Below are positions 43,241 to 52,586 of a stretch of 64,000 bases of DNA, one piece after another. The stretch comes from Sphingopyxis sp. LC363 (GTDB taxonomy: Bacteria > Pseudomonadota > Alphaproteobacteria > Sphingomonadales > Sphingomonadaceae). The notes beneath the pieces are model-generated. The model searched no databases. It saw nothing but the letters and a program-made list of their open reading frames with translations, and was not told the origin of the DNA. Position numbers and translations under genes: made by a program. Where the stretch lies: positions 1 through 64,000 of the forward strand of contig NZ_JNFC01000073.1 in assembly GCF_000756385.1 (NCBI RefSeq), written 5' to 3'. The stretch's first letter is position 1. Each line of letters starts with the position of its first letter.

Positions 43241-43272
43241 GGAAGAAACGATAGAGTGGCGTCGTTTCTTCC
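43241..43272. promoter_or_regulatory. palindromic bidirectional ECF promoter between S8 protease and sigma genes
   Basis: An 11-bp inverted repeat, GGAAGAAACGA (43241-43251) and TCGTTTCTTCC (43262-43272), 10 bases apart. Read either way it gives GGAA-N18-CGTT, an ECF -35/-10 pair. On plus, CGTT is at 43263-43266 and sigma begins at 43296; on minus, CGTT is at 43250-43247 and the protease begins at 43171. Confidence 0.65.
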
Positions 43273-43295
43273 TCGAACCCGATGAAAAGGCGAAT

Positions 43296-43784
43296 ATGCG
43301 CTTCGAAGAGGAACTGGTCGAACTGCTGCCGCGCTTGCGCCGGTTTGCGCGTGGATTGGCGCGTCATCAAAGCGATGCCGACGATTTGTGCCAGGCCGCG
43401 ATCGAGCGCGCGCTGAAATCGCGCGACCAATGGCAACAAGGAACGAGACTGGACAGCTGGATGTACCGCATCACCCGCAATCTCTGGATCGACGAGCGCC
43501 GCGCGGCAGGCCGGCGCGGCGTTCACGCCCCGATCGACGACGCGGCAACGCAAGTCGCGGGCGAAGGCGCCGCCGAGGTCGAGGCGGGGGCGCTTCGCGG
43601 CGATGTCGACGGCGCCATGGCCCGGCTTCCCGACGAACAACGCGAAGTCGTGATGCTCGTACTCGTCGAAGGCTATGCCTATCGCGAAGCCGCGGAGATA
43701 CTCGATGTGCCGGTCGGCACGGTTACCTCGCGCCTCGCGCGCGGGCGCGAGGCATTGATGTTCTATCTCGGAGAAGCGGCATGA
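43296..43784 (+). CDS. ECF sigma factor
   Basis: 162-aa RNA polymerase sigma-70-family ECF factor. Region 2 (LPRLRRFARGLARHQSDADD; CQAAIERAL; RLDSWMYRITRNLWIDERRA) and region 4 (MARLPDEQREVVMLVLVEGY; EAAEILDVPVGTVTSRLARG). Its own promoter is a GGAA-N18-CGTT element 30 bases upstream, so it probably autoregulates. It overlaps the anti-sigma gene (ATGA). Confidence 0.95.
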   Translation: MRFEEELVELLPRLRRFARGLARHQSDADDLCQAAIERALKSRDQWQQGTRLDSWMYRITRNLWIDERRAAGRRGVHAPIDDAATQVAGEGAAEVEAGALRGDVDGAMARLPDEQREVVMLVLVEGYAYREAAEILDVPVGTVTSRLARGREALMFYLGEAA

Positions 43785-44497
43785 GCTTTGATCCCGCCAC
43801 CGTCGCGGCTTTCATCGACGGCGAACTCGACGACCTGACAGCGCGCCGGATCGAGCGCGAGGCAGCGACCGACGCGGCGCTCGCGGCCGAGATCGCGCGC
43901 CACCGCACGCTCAAGGCGCAGTTGATGGCGCATTATACTCCCGTCGCGGAAGAAGCGGTTCCGGAACGGCTCCGGTCGCTGCTCGCGGTCGATGATGCAG
44001 TCGATGACAAGGTCGATACCAGTCTGGCCAATCGCCGCAGCGCCCGGCGTGCGCGCTTCAGCGGCATTCATTGGAGCGCCATCGCAGCATCGCTCATACT
44101 CGGACTCACGATCGGGCTGCGCCCCTGGATGCCTGCCGCGGATGTCGCGATCGACAATGGCACGCTGGTCGCGGCGGGCCCGCTCGCCGAGGCGCTCGAT
44201 ACGCAGCTCGCCTCGACCCAGCCGGGCGATCCCGCGGTGCGGATCGTCCTCAGCTTCGAGGACAAGGCCGGCCGCTATTGCCGCAGCTTCGAAAGCCGCG
44301 CCATCGACGGCATCGGGTGCCGCGAGCAGGATCGCTGGCAAATCGAAAGGACGTTGCCGGGCCAGAGGCGCGGTGATTACCGGCAGGCCTCATCGGGCGA
44401 ACTTGCCGCGGCGGCGGCCGCCATGATGAAGCGCGATGCGCTCGACGCCAGCGGTGAACGGGCGGCGCGGGACGTCGGATGGGTCCGGCACCGATAA
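43781..44497 (+). CDS. membrane-bound anti-sigma factor
   Basis: 238 aa. N-terminal cytoplasmic domain (residues 1-95: FIDGELDDLTARRIEREAAT, a typical anti-sigma zinc-finger-less start), one transmembrane helix at about 98-113 (WSAIAASLILGLTIGL), and a periplasmic domain of about 120 residues with two Cys (CRSFESRAIDGIGC). It lacks the HxxxCxxC zinc motif of ZAS anti-sigmas. Translationally coupled to the sigma gene. The periplasmic half is where a signal or protease could act. Confidence 0.86.
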   Translation: MSFDPATVAAFIDGELDDLTARRIEREAATDAALAAEIARHRTLKAQLMAHYTPVAEEAVPERLRSLLAVDDAVDDKVDTSLANRRSARRARFSGIHWSAIAASLILGLTIGLRPWMPAADVAIDNGTLVAAGPLAEALDTQLASTQPGDPAVRIVLSFEDKAGRYCRSFESRAIDGIGCREQDRWQIERTLPGQRRGDYRQASSGELAAAAAAMMKRDALDASGERAARDVGWVRHR

Positions 44498-44689
44498 TAT
44501 TCGTCGGCAAAGGTTCATTCGCGGCAACCCATTCAGACATGGGGTGCTCAGGCTTTACTGTCGCATGAAGCGATTTTAGAAGCGATTTTAGACGGGGTTT
44601 ATGATTTGCCGTGAGGGTGGATGGGATACCGCCCGTTGCACGTACCAATCTAATAGCATTTAACATAATATATATTATCGGATAAATAT
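44498..44689. other. AT-rich spacer before mazG with tandem and palindromic repeats
   Basis: 192 bases far less GC-rich than the rest. It has a 12-bp direct repeat GAAGCGATTTTA (44567-44578 and 44579-44590) and a perfect palindrome ATAATATATATTAT (44665-44678) just before the mazG start. I see no gene. No Shine-Dalgarno site is evident for mazG. Confidence 0.6.
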
Positions 44690-45463
44690 ATGCCCGACGC
44701 GGCGAACCAATCCCCCATCGATCGCTTGCTCGTCATCATGCGCCAGTTGCGCAATCCCGACGGCGGTTGCGAATGGGATCTCGCGCAGAATTTTTCGACG
44801 ATCGCGCCTTATACGATCGAGGAAGCCTATGAAGTTTCCGACGCGATCGCCAGCGGCGATCCTGCCGCGATCCGCGACGAACTCGGTGACCTTCTGCTTC
44901 AGGTTGTGTTCCACAGTCAGATCGCGACCGACGACGGCCTGTTCGGTTTCGACGATGTCGCCAATACGATCAGCGACAAGATGGAGCGCCGCCATCCGCA
45001 CATTTTCGGAGATGCAAAAACCGACGATGTCCGCAGGCAATGGGAAGCGATAAAGGCCGACGAGCGCGCCGCCGAAGGACCAAGCGGCGCGCTGGCGGGC
45101 GTCGCGCTGTCGCTACCCGCCCTGCTCCGCGCCCAAAAGCTGCAAGGCCGTGCCGCGCGCGTCGGTTTCGACTGGCCCGATACCGACGGCCCGCGCGACA
45201 AGATCGCCGAAGAACTGGCCGAAGTGGCGGGTGCCACCGATGACAGCGAGCGTCACGAGGAAGTGGGCGACCTGTTGTTTGCCGTCGTCAACTACGCGCG
45301 CAAGCTGGGTGTCGATGCCGAAGGTGCGTTGCGCGATGCCAATGCCAAGTTTGCGCGCCGCTTCGCGGCCATGGAAGACCGCGCAGGCGGAACGCTGACG
45401 GGCCTGTCGCTCGACGCGCAGGAAGCGCATTGGCAAGCGGTCAAGCTGTCGGAGCGTCCCTGA
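44690..45463 (+). CDS. mazG: nucleoside triphosphate pyrophosphohydrolase MazG
   Basis: 257-aa two-domain all-alpha NTP pyrophosphohydrolase. N-terminal MazG domain with LRNPDGGCEWD and TIEEAYEVSDAI, DELGDLLLQVVFHSQIA; the second MazG domain carries VGFDWPDTDG and EELAEVAGATD, EEVGDLLFAVVNYARKL. House-cleaning of aberrant NTPs. Convergent with hflX. ATG 44690 immediately follows an AT-rich leader. Confidence 0.93.
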   Translation: MPDAANQSPIDRLLVIMRQLRNPDGGCEWDLAQNFSTIAPYTIEEAYEVSDAIASGDPAAIRDELGDLLLQVVFHSQIATDDGLFGFDDVANTISDKMERRHPHIFGDAKTDDVRRQWEAIKADERAAEGPSGALAGVALSLPALLRAQKLQGRAARVGFDWPDTDGPRDKIAEELAEVAGATDDSERHEEVGDLLFAVVNYARKLGVDAEGALRDANAKFARRFAAMEDRAGGTLTGLSLDAQEAHWQAVKLSERP

Positions 45464-46733
45464 GGTTCGGCCACAGCCGTTCGAACCGCGCGCGGTCGGC
45501 GGGATCGAGCCGCACGGTCAGCACATGCCCCTCACCCTCCGGCTCGTCGGCGAGCACCTCGCCGCGCGCATGGAGCCATGCCATCGCCTCGCCCTGCTCA
45601 TAGCCCAGATGGATACGTTGCACCTGATGCCGCGCGGTCAATTGTGACGCCATGAGGATGCGCGCGTCCTCGACGCCCTCGCCCGTCACCGCGGAAATGA
45701 CCGCGACGTCGGGACGCCGCGCCGCCATTTCTTCGATGATCGCCCGGCGATCGATATCGGCGGTGTCGATCTTGTTCCATATCTCGATCTGCGGGATGGC
45801 CTCGGCCGTATCGCCCTCCCCGCCATCCTGCGGGCCGTTCGCGCCGAGCGAATTGAGGATTGCGCGCACATCGTCATATTGCGCTTCGCTGTCGGGATGG
45901 ACGATGTCGCGCACATGAACGATCAGGTCGGCGGTGGTGACTTCCTCAAGCGTCGCACGGAAAGCGGCGACGAGCTCGGTCGGCAGGTCGGACACAAAGC
46001 CGACCGTGTCGGACAGGATCGCCTTGTCGATGCCGGGCAGCCGGATTTCGCGCATCGTCGGATCGAGCGTGGCGAAAAGCATATCTTCCGCCATGACGTC
46101 ACTTCCAGTCAACCTATTGAAAAAAGTTGATTTTCCGGCGTTGGTATAGCCGACGAGCGCGATGACGGGCCATGGTGCACGCTGGCGTTTCGACCGTTGA
46201 AGCTGGCGCGTCCGGCGCGCGTCCTCAAGGCTACGCCGGATTCGCGCCATCCGGTTGCGGATCATCCGCCGGTCGGCCTCGATCTGCGTTTCGCCGGGGC
46301 CACCGAGGAAGCCGAAACCGCCGCGCTGGCGCTCGAGGTGGGTCCAGCTGCGCACGAGCCGCCCCGCCTGATAATCGAGATGCGCGAGTTCGACCTGCAA
46401 GCGGCCCTCGGCCGTCGCGGCGCGCTCGCCGAAGATTTCGAGGATCAGGCCGGTGCGGTCGATCACCTTGGTGCCGAATGCCGTTTCGAGATTGCGCTGC
46501 TGGATCGGGGTGAGCGCCGCATCGACGACCACGAGCTGGACGCCCTTCGCCGCTATGTCGGGCGCGATCGCGTCGATCTGCCCGACGCCGAGCAACGTTG
46601 CGGCCCGCGTCTGGCGCAGGCGGAGCGTGTGGACGGCGACGACATCGAGCCCGATCGCGAGCGCAAGCCCCCGCGCCTCCTCGGCGCGCGCGTCGAGATC
46701 GCGCACGAGCCGCTGGCTATGCCATTCGGGCAC
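45441..46733 (-). CDS. hflX: ribosome-associated GTPase HflX
   Basis: 430 aa. N-terminal HflX domain (GVGQIDAIAPDI; VVVDAALTPIQQRNLE), the coiled link with RGGFGFLGGPGETQIEADRR, then GTPase motifs G1 GYTNAGKST, G3 DTVGF, G4 NKID. Binds and splits stalled ribosomes. Start given at GTG 46733; the same frame stays open and coding-like upstream to 46796, touching the hfq stop, so the true start may be a rare codon further up. Follows hfq, as usual. Confidence 0.93.
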   Translation of the reverse strand: MPEWHSQRLVRDLDARAEEARGLALAIGLDVVAVHTLRLRQTRAATLLGVGQIDAIAPDIAAKGVQLVVVDAALTPIQQRNLETAFGTKVIDRTGLILEIFGERAATAEGRLQVELAHLDYQAGRLVRSWTHLERQRGGFGFLGGPGETQIEADRRMIRNRMARIRRSLEDARRTRQLQRSKRQRAPWPVIALVGYTNAGKSTFFNRLTGSDVMAEDMLFATLDPTMREIRLPGIDKAILSDTVGFVSDLPTELVAAFRATLEEVTTADLIVHVRDIVHPDSEAQYDDVRAILNSLGANGPQDGGEGDTAEAIPQIEIWNKIDTADIDRRAIIEEMAARRPDVAVISAVTGEGVEDARILMASQLTARHQVQRIHLGYEQGEAMAWLHARGEVLADEPEGEGHVLTVRLDPADRARFERLWPNLRDAPTA

Positions 46734-46792
46734 GATGACAAGCGCGGAAGCGCCGCGCGTTACCTCGTCTTCATTGTCAATTATCGGGTCGA

Positions 46793-47296
46793 TCAGGCGT
46801 CGTCCGTTTCGCCGTCACCCTCGCCATTGTCGGTCAGGTTGATCGGCCCGTTCGGCTGAACCGTCGAAATCGCGTGCTTGTAGACGAGCTGCACCTGCCG
46901 CTCGCGCTCGAGCAGCATGCAGAAGAGGTCGAAGGCGACGATGTCGCCCTGCAGCATCACGCCGTTGACGAGGAACATCGTGACCGACTCGTCCGAACGG
47001 CGGACCGCGTTCAGGAACACATCCTGCAACGCCTTGCCCTTGCTCGCCGGCGCATCGCGCAGATTGTCGCCGAGCAGCGACAGGTCGAAATCGTGCGACG
47101 GCATCACGGTCGAGATCGCATGCTTGTACACCAGCTGCGACTGCCCGTCGCGGCGGAGCAGCAGCGAGAAATTGTCGAACCAGGTGATGATGCCCTGCAA
47201 CTTGACGCCCTTGACCAGGAACATGGTCACCGGGGTCTTGCTCTTGCGGAGGGCGTTGAGGAAAATATCCTGGAGATTCTGGTTTTTATCGGACAC
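46793..47296 (-). CDS. hfq: RNA chaperone Hfq with two tandem Sm domains
   Basis: 167 aa, double the usual core. Domain 1 (residues 8-66) and domain 2 (90-148) each hold a full Hfq Sm fold ending YKHAISTV; by my alignment about 40 of 59 positions are identical between them. Both start LQD(I/V)FLNA and keep the FD-F motif and the YKH proximal-face residues. A 23-residue linker (67-89) joins them. The tail is acidic ([10 protein letters not shown]). GTG start at 47296 with AGGAGGCAAAT upstream. A ring could assemble from three chains instead of six. Sits between ntrX and hflX. Confidence 0.93.
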   Translation of the reverse strand: MSDKNQNLQDIFLNALRKSKTPVTMFLVKGVKLQGIITWFDNFSLLLRRDGQSQLVYKHAISTVMPSHDFDLSLLGDNLRDAPASKGKALQDVFLNAVRRSDESVTMFLVNGVMLQGDIVAFDLFCMLLERERQVQLVYKHAISTVQPNGPINLTDNGEGDGETDDA

Positions 47297-47415
47297 ATTT
47301 GCCTCCTGTTTTTGGCGGTGTAACCGCGGGGTACGGTGCCGGTTTCCTCCGGCATTCAAGACCTTCTTCTGAAACGCAATATGCGGCAAAGCGCGTGGGA
47401 CGTCTAGCGCAAAGC

Positions 47416-48795
47416 CTAACCTTCGCCTTCCGAACTCTCGGTAAGGCCCAAAAGTTTCAGTTTGCGGTGCAGGGCGGACCGTTCCATCCCGATGAAGGTC
47501 GCGGTGCGCGAAATATTGCCTGAAAAGCGGTTGATCTGGATACGCAGATATTCGCGCTCGAAATTCTCGCGCGCTTCCTTAAGTGGAATCGCGGTGATCG
47601 ATTCCGAATTGGGCAAGATGTCGGCCCCGCCACGTACCAGTTCGGCGGGCAGCATGTCGGCGTCGATCCGCGCCAGCCGGTCGCTTGGTGCAAGGATCAT
47701 GACGCGTTCGATGACGTTTCGCAGTTCGCGGACGTTGCCCGGCCATTCATGCGCCTGCAGCGCCGCCATCGCCTCGGCGCTGATCTCGGGCGGCGGGACC
47801 CGGCGGTCGGCCGCATAGCGCCGGACATAATGGTCGCAAAGGCTCGCGATATCGTCGCGCCGCTCGCGCAGCGGCGGGATATGCACCGGCACGACGTTGA
47901 GCCGGTAATAAAGATCCTCGCGGAACCGGCTTTCGGCGATTTCGGTCATCAGGTCGCGCGCCGAACCCGAAATGATGCGGACGTCGACGCGGATCATCGT
48001 GCGTCCCCCGACGCGGGCGAAGCTCTGGTCGGTCAGCACGCGCAGGATCTTGCCCTGCGTTGTCAGCGGCATGTCCGCGACCTCGTCGAGGAACAGGGTG
48101 CCGCCGTGCGCCTGCTCGAGCAGGCCGACGCGGATCGAACCGTCCTCCGCCTCGGACCCGAACAATTCGAGCTCGACCGTTTCCGGGTCCATGCGCGCCG
48201 ACGAAATGACGCGGAAGGGCGCATTTTGCCGTCCGCTCCATCCGTGCAGCACACGCGCCGCAACCTCCTTGCCAACGCCCGGCGCGCCCGTGATCAGCAC
48301 GCGGCTTCCCGTCCCCGCCACGCGCTTCAGCGTCGCGCGGACATTGTTGATTGCCGCGCTGGTGCCGGTGAGTTCGTCAGACGGACCCGCCTTTTCGCGC
48401 AGCTGCTCATATTCGAATTTCAGCCGCTCATTTTCGGTCGCGCGCGCGACGAGATGAAGCAGGCGCGACGCCTCGAACGGCTTTTCGATGAAGTCGAACG
48501 CGCCGCGCCGGATCGCCGCGACCGCGGTATCGAGGCCGCCATGGCCCGAAATGACGATGATCGGCAGCGTTGGATCGAACGCCTTGATCGCTTCGACGAG
48601 ACCGAGGCCGTCGAGCCGCGAGCCCTGCAACCAGACGTCGATCAGTGCGAGCGAAGGCCGCCGTTGACGGATTGCTTCGAGCGCGGAATCGCTGTCGGAC
48701 GCGGTGCGCGCCTCATAACCTTCGTCTTCCATGACCCCGGCGACTAGGTCGCAAATGTCGCGTTCGTCGTCGACGATCAGAATATCAAGCGCCAT
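47416..48795 (-). CDS. ntrX: response regulator NtrX
   Basis: 459 aa. Receiver domain with D53 and EKPF; AAA+ domain with Walker [12 protein letters not shown] and [12 protein letters not shown]-terminal Fis-type HTH ([19 protein letters not shown]). The GAFTGA loop that contacts sigma-54 is absent (region reads [13 protein letters not shown]), as in other NtrX proteins, so it may act with sigma-70 or as repressor. Partner kinase NtrY overlaps upstream by 11 bases. Confidence 0.94.
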   Translation of the reverse strand: MALDILIVDDERDICDLVAGVMEDEGYEARTASDSDSALEAIRQRRPSLALIDVWLQGSRLDGLGLVEAIKAFDPTLPIIVISGHGGLDTAVAAIRRGAFDFIEKPFEASRLLHLVARATENERLKFEYEQLREKAGPSDELTGTSAAINNVRATLKRVAGTGSRVLITGAPGVGKEVAARVLHGWSGRQNAPFRVISSARMDPETVELELFGSEAEDGSIRVGLLEQAHGGTLFLDEVADMPLTTQGKILRVLTDQSFARVGGRTMIRVDVRIISGSARDLMTEIAESRFREDLYYRLNVVPVHIPPLRERRDDIASLCDHYVRRYAADRRVPPPEISAEAMAALQAHEWPGNVRELRNVIERVMILAPSDRLARIDADMLPAELVRGGADILPNSESITAIPLKEARENFEREYLRIQINRFSGNISRTATFIGMERSALHRKLKLLGLTESSEGEG

Positions 48796-51076
48796 GATCT
48801 TCTCTGTCCTGCCGGTTCCGGATGCGCCCCGGGACCGTTTCGTTCTGCCCCATATTCTGCTCCCCGCCCTTTCCGGCCAAGGGCCGGAGCCGGTCGGGAT
48901 GGAGCGTCAGGGTCACGCACGTCCCCTGCCCCGCCGGATTGTCCGAAAATTCAAGTTCGCCATAATGTTGCTCGACGATCTTCTTGACGATTGCGAGGCC
49001 GAGGCCCGTCCCGCCCTGGCGCGTCGTCATATAAGGTTCGGCGATCGCGTCGCGCGCCTCGGGCAACCCGATACCGTCGTCGGTGACGCGAATGATCACC
49101 TCCCCGCCCGCACCGATGTCGAGCGCCGCATTGATGTGGCCCGTCGCAGCGGTATCGGAGTTTTTATGTTTTTCTTCAACCGCTTCTACCGCATTTTTGA
49201 CGATATTAGTCACCGCCTGCGACAAGAGGCGGCGATCGCAGACGAGCGGTTCGGTCTCGGCCGGGGTCTTGACCGAGAAGGCGATGTCGGGCTTTGCGAC
49301 CTCGAACAGAAAGACCGCCTGGCGCAATATGTCGCGCACGTCCTCGACGCCGAAGGTCGGCTTGGGCATCCGCGCGAAGCTCGAAAATTCATCGACCATG
49401 CGCCGCATGTCGTGAACCTGCCGGATCACCGTGTCTGTGAGCTTCCGGAAGGTCGCCGCATCGCCCTCGACCTTATCGCCGAAGCGGCGCTGGAGCCGCT
49501 CGGCGGCAAGCTGGATCGGCGTCAGCGGATTCTTGATCTCGTGCGCGATGCGGCGTGCGACATCCGACCAGGCGGCGCGACGCTGGTCGAGCAATTGCTG
49601 CGTGATGTCCTCGAAGCTGAGGACGAAACCGTCGCCCTGCGCCACAGCCTTGGCGGCGAGCGTCGCGGGTTCGGCGTCCTTGCGCGAGAGTTGCACGATC
49701 GCTTCGCGCTCGTCACTCGTCAGCAGGCGCGCCAGTTCGGGTGCAACATCGTCGAGAAAAAGGCCGACAAGGTCGTCGGCAGGCTGACCGATCAGCCGCT
49801 CGGCAGCGGCATTGGCGAGCAGAATGCGGCGATCGGCATCGACCGAGACCACTGCGGACGACACGCCGCTGAGCACCGCTTCGATGAAGCTGCGCCGCGC
49901 CTCGAGTTGCTCGTTCACATTGACGAGCACGCCGGTCTGCCCCTCCAGCTGCTCGGTCATCCGGTTGAAAGCACGGGTCAGTACCGCGATTTCGTCGTCG
50001 CGGACCGGCGGTGTCACGCGGACCGACAGGTCGCCATCGGCGGCGGTTCGCGTCGCGCCGATCAGCGTCCCGAGCGGCCGCACGATGCGGTCGGCGACCA
50101 CGATCGCGGCGATCACCGCGAGCGCGAGCAGCAAAAGCGACCCGAGATAGAGCGCACCGTTGAACTGGAGCTGGAGCATCTGCGACCGGTCGAAGAGCTG
50201 ATTATAGTCAGCGAGGACCGCACCCGCGCGCGCCGATTGCTGAAACCCTGGAACATTGGTATCGCGGGAGGCATAGACAAAGGCGCGATCGGTTCCCGGC
50301 AAACGCGCCGCGGCTTCGATGCGATCGGACCGGCGCACGACGACGACATCCTCGCCCGCGTCGAGGCGCGCGATCATCGCCTTGCTCAGCCGGCTTGTGG
50401 CAGGGCGTTCGTCCGGATCGATCGCCGTCGCCGTCCGCGCGACGCCATCGCTGCCGATCTCGATGATCGCCGATTCATTGAGGCTGCGAACGACGACCTG
50501 CTGGAAATAATAATCGTTAAATCCAGGCGCATCGATCGGAAACTGCTGCAATCGCGTGCCGAGGTCGGTCGCCATGGCAAAGGTGTTCGCGCCGACCTGT
50601 CGCTGATTTTCCTGATAATAGCCTTCGGCAAGGTTGGCGGCGTTTTCGAACATGCCGCGCGAGCGATCGGAGAACCAGAAGTCGACGCCGAACTGGAACA
50701 ACAATGAAGCGAAAATCACGACGAGCAGCGTCGGCGCCGCCGCGATCAGCGAAAAAAGCGCGACGAGCCGGACATGGAGACGGCCGTTGCCACCTGCCAT
50801 CGAACGCACCGCGCGCGCGCGCGCGACGCGGCTGCCGATCAGCACGATCAGCGCCATCGCCGGCACAAGGTTGACGACCATGATCGCCGCCACCAGCGCC
50901 GGGGTCAGCAACCGCTCGCTCTGCGCGTCGCCGGTAACGAAAATATAGGTCGCGATCGCGACGCTGACGATGATGCCGAGCGTGTAATATTCGGGCGTTC
51001 CAAAGCGCCAGAAGCCCGAACGCGCTTCCTCTTCGTCCGAATCCATGTCGAGGGCCAGGGAAGTCGATCGCGCCAT
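48785..51076 (-). CDS. ntrY: sensor histidine kinase NtrY
   Basis: 763 aa. Several N-terminal transmembrane helices (about residues 30-110 and 300-325), a periplasmic/CHASE-like segment, HAMP, a PAS domain, H-box [15 protein letters not shown], and a catalytic ATPase domain (VKNAVEAVEEK; DDGIGLPEA; GGTGLGLAIVKKI). Start ATG 51076 (MARSTS); other starts 10-23 codons earlier cannot be excluded. Signals to NtrX. Confidence 0.93.
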   Translation of the reverse strand: MARSTSLALDMDSDEEEARSGFWRFGTPEYYTLGIIVSVAIATYIFVTGDAQSERLLTPALVAAIMVVNLVPAMALIVLIGSRVARARAVRSMAGGNGRLHVRLVALFSLIAAAPTLLVVIFASLLFQFGVDFWFSDRSRGMFENAANLAEGYYQENQRQVGANTFAMATDLGTRLQQFPIDAPGFNDYYFQQVVVRSLNESAIIEIGSDGVARTATAIDPDERPATSRLSKAMIARLDAGEDVVVVRRSDRIEAAARLPGTDRAFVYASRDTNVPGFQQSARAGAVLADYNQLFDRSQMLQLQFNGALYLGSLLLLALAVIAAIVVADRIVRPLGTLIGATRTAADGDLSVRVTPPVRDDEIAVLTRAFNRMTEQLEGQTGVLVNVNEQLEARRSFIEAVLSGVSSAVVSVDADRRILLANAAAERLIGQPADDLVGLFLDDVAPELARLLTSDEREAIVQLSRKDAEPATLAAKAVAQGDGFVLSFEDITQQLLDQRRAAWSDVARRIAHEIKNPLTPIQLAAERLQRRFGDKVEGDAATFRKLTDTVIRQVHDMRRMVDEFSSFARMPKPTFGVEDVRDILRQAVFLFEVAKPDIAFSVKTPAETEPLVCDRRLLSQAVTNIVKNAVEAVEEKHKNSDTAATGHINAALDIGAGGEVIIRVTDDGIGLPEARDAIAEPYMTTRQGGTGLGLAIVKKIVEQHYGELEFSDNPAGQGTCVTLTLHPDRLRPLAGKGGEQNMGQNETVPGRIRNRQDREDHGA

Positions 51077-51167
51077 TGTTGCCGCGTTACGACAATCCTG
51101 TTGCATAGAAAACACACAATCCGTGCGAATGTCGCCCAATCGCACCGATTTCAGGATTATTTCCCGG

Positions 51168-52586
51168 TCAGGGATGCGCCGGATCGATGTCGAGCTGCCC
51201 CAGCCGCTTGCGCAGCGTGTTGCGGTTGATCCCGAGTCGCCGCGCCGCCTCCAGCTGATTTCCGCGCACTTCGCGCAGAACGCGGCGGAATAATGCCGCC
51301 TCGACGATGGCCTCGAGCTGTTCGTGAATGTCGCCGTCGTTCGTCGGATCCGCCATCTGCTCGCGCGCCCAGTCGTCGACGGCGCGCGCGATCAGCGCCG
51401 CGGGCTCGACCGCCCCGCCCCCCTCGCCGTTTTCGCGGAGCAATGTTTCGACATCGCGCGCCGTCACCACCGTATCGCGCGACAGCACGGCGAGCCGCTG
51501 GACGACATTGCCCAGCTCGCGGACATTGCCGGGCCAGTCATAGCGTTCGAGCCACTGCATTGCGGCGGGAGCGAATTGGCGGTGCGGAAGCCCCGAGCTG
51601 CGCCCCGCATCGACGAAATGACCGACAAGTGCGGCGATGTCGCTGCGGCGGTCGCGCAACGGCGGCAGCGTGACCGGGATGACGTTGAGGCGGTAGAAGA
51701 GATCCTCGCGGAAGCGGCCATCGGCGACGAGCGTACGCATGTCGCGGTGCGTAGCGGCGATGACGCGGACGTCGGCGCGCAGCGCCTGACTGCCGCCCAC
51801 GGTTGAATATTCGTTGCTCTGGAGCACGCGGAGCAGCCGCGTCTGCGCCTCAAGCGGCATGTCGCCGATCTCGTCGAGAAAAAGCGTGCCACCCGCGGCC
51901 TGCTCGAAGCGCCCGGCATTGCGGCTGTGCGCGCCGGTAAACGCCCCCTTTTCGTGCCCGAACAGCTCGGCTTCGATCAACTCGCGCGGGATCGCAGCCA
52001 TGTTGATCGCCACGAAAGGCCCGCCCCGGCGCAGTCCGGTCGCGTGGATCGCGCGCGCAACGACTTCCTTGCCCGTGCCCGATTCGCCGAGGATGAGGAC
52101 CGCGAGGTCGTTCGACGCGAGGCGGGCGATGGTGCGGTAGACCGCCTGCATCGCCGGCGCACGCCCGACCAGTCCGTGGCTGTCGGCGGGTGCGGTGGCG
52201 TCGCGCGCCGCCGGTTCGCTGCTCCGTTCGAGCGCGGCGCGGACGCTGGCGGTGAGTTCGTCGAGATCGAAGGGCTTGGGCAGATAGTCGTAGCTGCCGA
52301 TGCCGGTCGCGCGCACCGCGGTGTCGAGCGTATTCTGCGCCGACAGCACGATCACCGGCGTCGCAGGGTCGATGCCCGTGTGCGCCAGCGAATCGATGCC
52401 GTCGCCGTCGGGCAGGACGACGTCGGTGATGACGAGGTCGGGGCGATGGTCGGCCAGCCAGGCGTTGCGCTCGGCAAGGCTGCCGACCGATGCGAAATGA
52501 CCGCATTCGCCGACAAGCGTTTCGCGGATGATCATCGCGATCGCCGGATCGTCCTCCACGAGCAGGATCGTCTTGCCCTGCGTCAT
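51168..52586 (-). CDS. ntrC: nitrogen regulation response regulator NtrC
   Basis: 472-aa sigma-54 activator. Receiver with D55, Walker [15 protein letters not shown], intact GAFTGA loop ([11 protein letters not shown]), [10 protein letters not shown], and a C-terminal Fis-type HTH ending [21 protein letters not shown]. Controls ammonium-limitation genes. Overlaps ntrB by four bases. Confidence 0.95.
   Translation of the reverse strand: MTQGKTILLVEDDPAIAMIIRETLVGECGHFASVGSLAERNAWLADHRPDLVITDVVLPDGDGIDSLAHTGIDPATPVIVLSAQNTLDTAVRATGIGSYDYLPKPFDLDELTASVRAALERSSEPAARDATAPADSHGLVGRAPAMQAVYRTIARLASNDLAVLILGESGTGKEVVARAIHATGLRRGGPFVAINMAAIPRELIEAELFGHEKGAFTGAHSRNAGRFEQAAGGTLFLDEIGDMPLEAQTRLLRVLQSNEYSTVGGSQALRADVRVIAATHRDMRTLVADGRFREDLFYRLNVIPVTLPPLRDRRSDIAALVGHFVDAGRSSGLPHRQFAPAAMQWLERYDWPGNVRELGNVVQRLAVLSRDTVVTARDVETLLRENGEGGGAVEPAALIARAVDDWAREQMADPTNDGDIHEQLEAIVEAALFRRVLREVRGNQLEAARRLGINRNTLRKRLGQLDIDPAHP

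Noticed and set aside
48731..50707. 658-codon open frame opposite ntrY
   Set aside because: Shadow of ntrY. No start signal, no family features, and composition typical of antisense frames.
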